Assembly (NCBI GenBank): GCA_964242335.1
Contig: CAXTAY010000002.1
Location: 1-64,000, forward strand
DNA length: 64,000 nt
Direction of reading: 5' to 3'
Source: Lichenicoccus sp964242335
GTDB lineage: Bacteria > Pseudomonadota > Alphaproteobacteria > Acetobacterales > Acetobacteraceae
Of the stretch, positions 63,332 through 64,000 are shown piece after piece; position 1 is the stretch's first letter; every line of letters begins with the position of its first letter. The notes below the pieces were generated by a model, which searched no databases, had not been told where the DNA came from, and was given only the letters and a program-made list of their open reading frames with translations. Made by a program: the position numbers and the translations under genes.

Positions 63332-63802
63332 ATGAAGGCGAACCCGATGCTACGATCCCGCGGCGGATGGCTCCGCGACTGGCACCGTGACCGGCACCGC
63401 GACTGGCACCGCGACTGGCACCGCGACTGGCGCTGCGACCGGCACCGCGACGGCGAGGTGTGGCGGACCACCCCGGTCGGCAGCGACATGCCGCCCCGTC
63501 CTGCACCGTTCGACGACGAGGACGAGGACGACCCGGATGCGCCGACGCCGCTCGGCGATCCGCCGCCGCCGATCCCGGTGCCGCCCGCCGAACCGCCGCC
63601 GCTGCATGTTCGGGCGCCACGAGCCTCCGCCTGCCCGGCGCTATGGGGCGCGCGTGCCACAGCTTCGGCGATTCGTCGAGGTTGCGCGGCTAATCCGGAA
63701 ACGGTGATTGCTCCGGCGCGGCCGCGGCCGCAAAAGCGTCGCGGAGATCCTGCGGCGGGGCTCCCGCAGCGCCGCGCGCGGATCGACTGCGAGGCCAGCT
63801 AG
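63332..63802 (+). CDS. Uncertain ORF with repeat and acidic/Pro-rich segment, possibly frameshifted
   Basis: The 156-residue frame reads MKANPMLRSRGGWLR, then a WHRDRHRD-type repeat (residues 17-40), then DMPPRPAPFDDEDEDDPDAP and a Pro-rich stretch, and after about residue 92 an Ala/Arg-rich tail of poor coding character. From 63606 the +1 frame gives MFGRHEPPPARRYGARVPQL... to a stop at 63707, which looks more protein-like. A frameshift near 63600 or a small overlapping gene is possible. No known family. Divergent from the oxidoreductase gene. Confidence 0.4.
   Translation: MKANPMLRSRGGWLRDWHRDRHRDWHRDWHRDWRCDRHRDGEVWRTTPVGSDMPPRPAPFDDEDEDDPDAPTPLGDPPPPIPVPPAEPPPLHVRAPRASACPALWGARATASAIRRGCAANPETVIAPARPRPQKRRGDPAAGLPQRRARIDCEAS
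63381..63452 (+). repeat. 12-bp minisatellite, six units
   Basis: Six 12-bp units (ggcaccgcgact with variants) from 63381 to 63452, within the uncertain ORF at 63332. In that frame they encode W/R-H-R-D repeats. Frames on both strands stay open through it. Confidence 0.9.
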
Positions 63803-63818
63803 GGGCGCGAGAACGGGC

Positions 63819-64000
63819 ATGCCGGGCATGTTGGCCACCATGCGTCGCCGTCAGGCGGCGGCGCCCCGGCCCGGATCGCTGTCCGGCGCCGCCGCCGGGG
63901 CCGGCACCCGCAGCGGCTTCTCGATCCGCAAGCGGGCGGCGCCGGTGCAGCGCTGGGTGCTGCACGCGCCGCAGACGCTGCGTGCCCTGGTACGCGCCGA
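63819..64000 (+). CDS. Possible 5' end of a gene cut by the window edge
   Basis: From ATG 63819 the frame stays open to the end of the window (60 codons): MPGMLATMRRRQAAAP, a Gly/Ala-rich segment, then SGFSIRKRAAPVQRWVLHAPQTL. No family is recognised. An SD-like ggggcgcgag lies about 10 bases upstream. Alternative starts at 63828 and 63840. It may be a real gene continuing outside the window or chance. Confidence 0.3.
   Translation, partial: MPGMLATMRRRQAAAPRPGSLSGAAAGAGTRSGFSIRKRAAPVQRWVLHAPQTLRALVRA

Overview
The window reads as a chromosomal segment of a very GC-rich alphaproteobacterium, most likely a member of the Acetobacteraceae (Rhodospirillales). This rests on base composition, on strong G/C bias in third codon positions, and on gene order: secA, yebC, ruvCAB, ybgC, tolQRAB-pal-cpoB, tilS, ftsH, folP, glmM, thiD in one direction. 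A zapA / 6S RNA / 5-formyl-THF cyclo-ligase arrangement also fits a proteobacterial chromosome. I found no tRNA, rRNA, CRISPR array, insertion sequence or phage gene.

Layout. Positions 1-18143 (+ strand) are housekeeping: protein export (secA, cut by the window edge), Holliday junction processing (ruvCAB), the Tol-Pal envelope system, tRNA lysidine synthesis, the FtsH protease, folate, glucosamine and thiamine steps, and a lipoprotein with two retropepsin-like domains. Positions 18170-23777 hold an AhpC/AhpD peroxide pair, a secreted CocE/NonD hydrolase, a Cox11-cytochrome c fusion, a small membrane protein and a methyltransferase. Positions 24055-36170 form a surface-glycan region: a two-domain glycosyltransferase, a 1587-residue multi-enzyme glycosyltransferase/methyltransferase, a polytopic membrane protein, another methyltransferase, and the minus-strand operon gmhA / hddC-gmhB fusion / hddA, predicted to make GDP-D-glycero-alpha-D-manno-heptose. 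Positions 36337-39274 hold rpmJ, a TPR protein, aroA and a PfkB kinase. Positions 39317-45943 hold a MotB/MotA-like envelope pair with an OmpA-like protein, an inositol monophosphatase family protein, and elongation factor P with both of its beta-lysylation enzymes (epmB, epmA). Positions 46061-52104 hold two lipoproteins and a 1603-residue protein made almost wholly of an eight-residue repeat. Positions 52187-64000 return to housekeeping (thiE, class I aldolase, zapA, 6S RNA, folate salvage, YmdB-type phosphodiesterase, Hsp70-like, AMP nucleosidase, TonB-like, AlkA glycosylase, esterase, quinone oxidoreductase) and end in poorly defined repeat-bearing ORFs.

The most notable points are these. 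(1) RuvB and FtsH, both AAA+ ATPases, each lack a clean in-frame block shortly after the Walker A helix (about 20 and about 91 residues), which should disable both. Real lesion or sequence artefact must be settled first. (2) The octapeptide-repeat giant protein has no recognisable partner. (3) A 41-bp double-hairpin element occurs after tolA and after ftsH with identical spacing and compensated stem changes. (4) Four short minisatellites with 15-bp or 12-bp units lie at gene starts. (5) The very large multi-domain glycosyltransferase sits beside a GDP-heptose operon. (6) A copper chaperone is fused to a c-type cytochrome. (7) A terminator lies inside the signal-peptide codons of the next gene.
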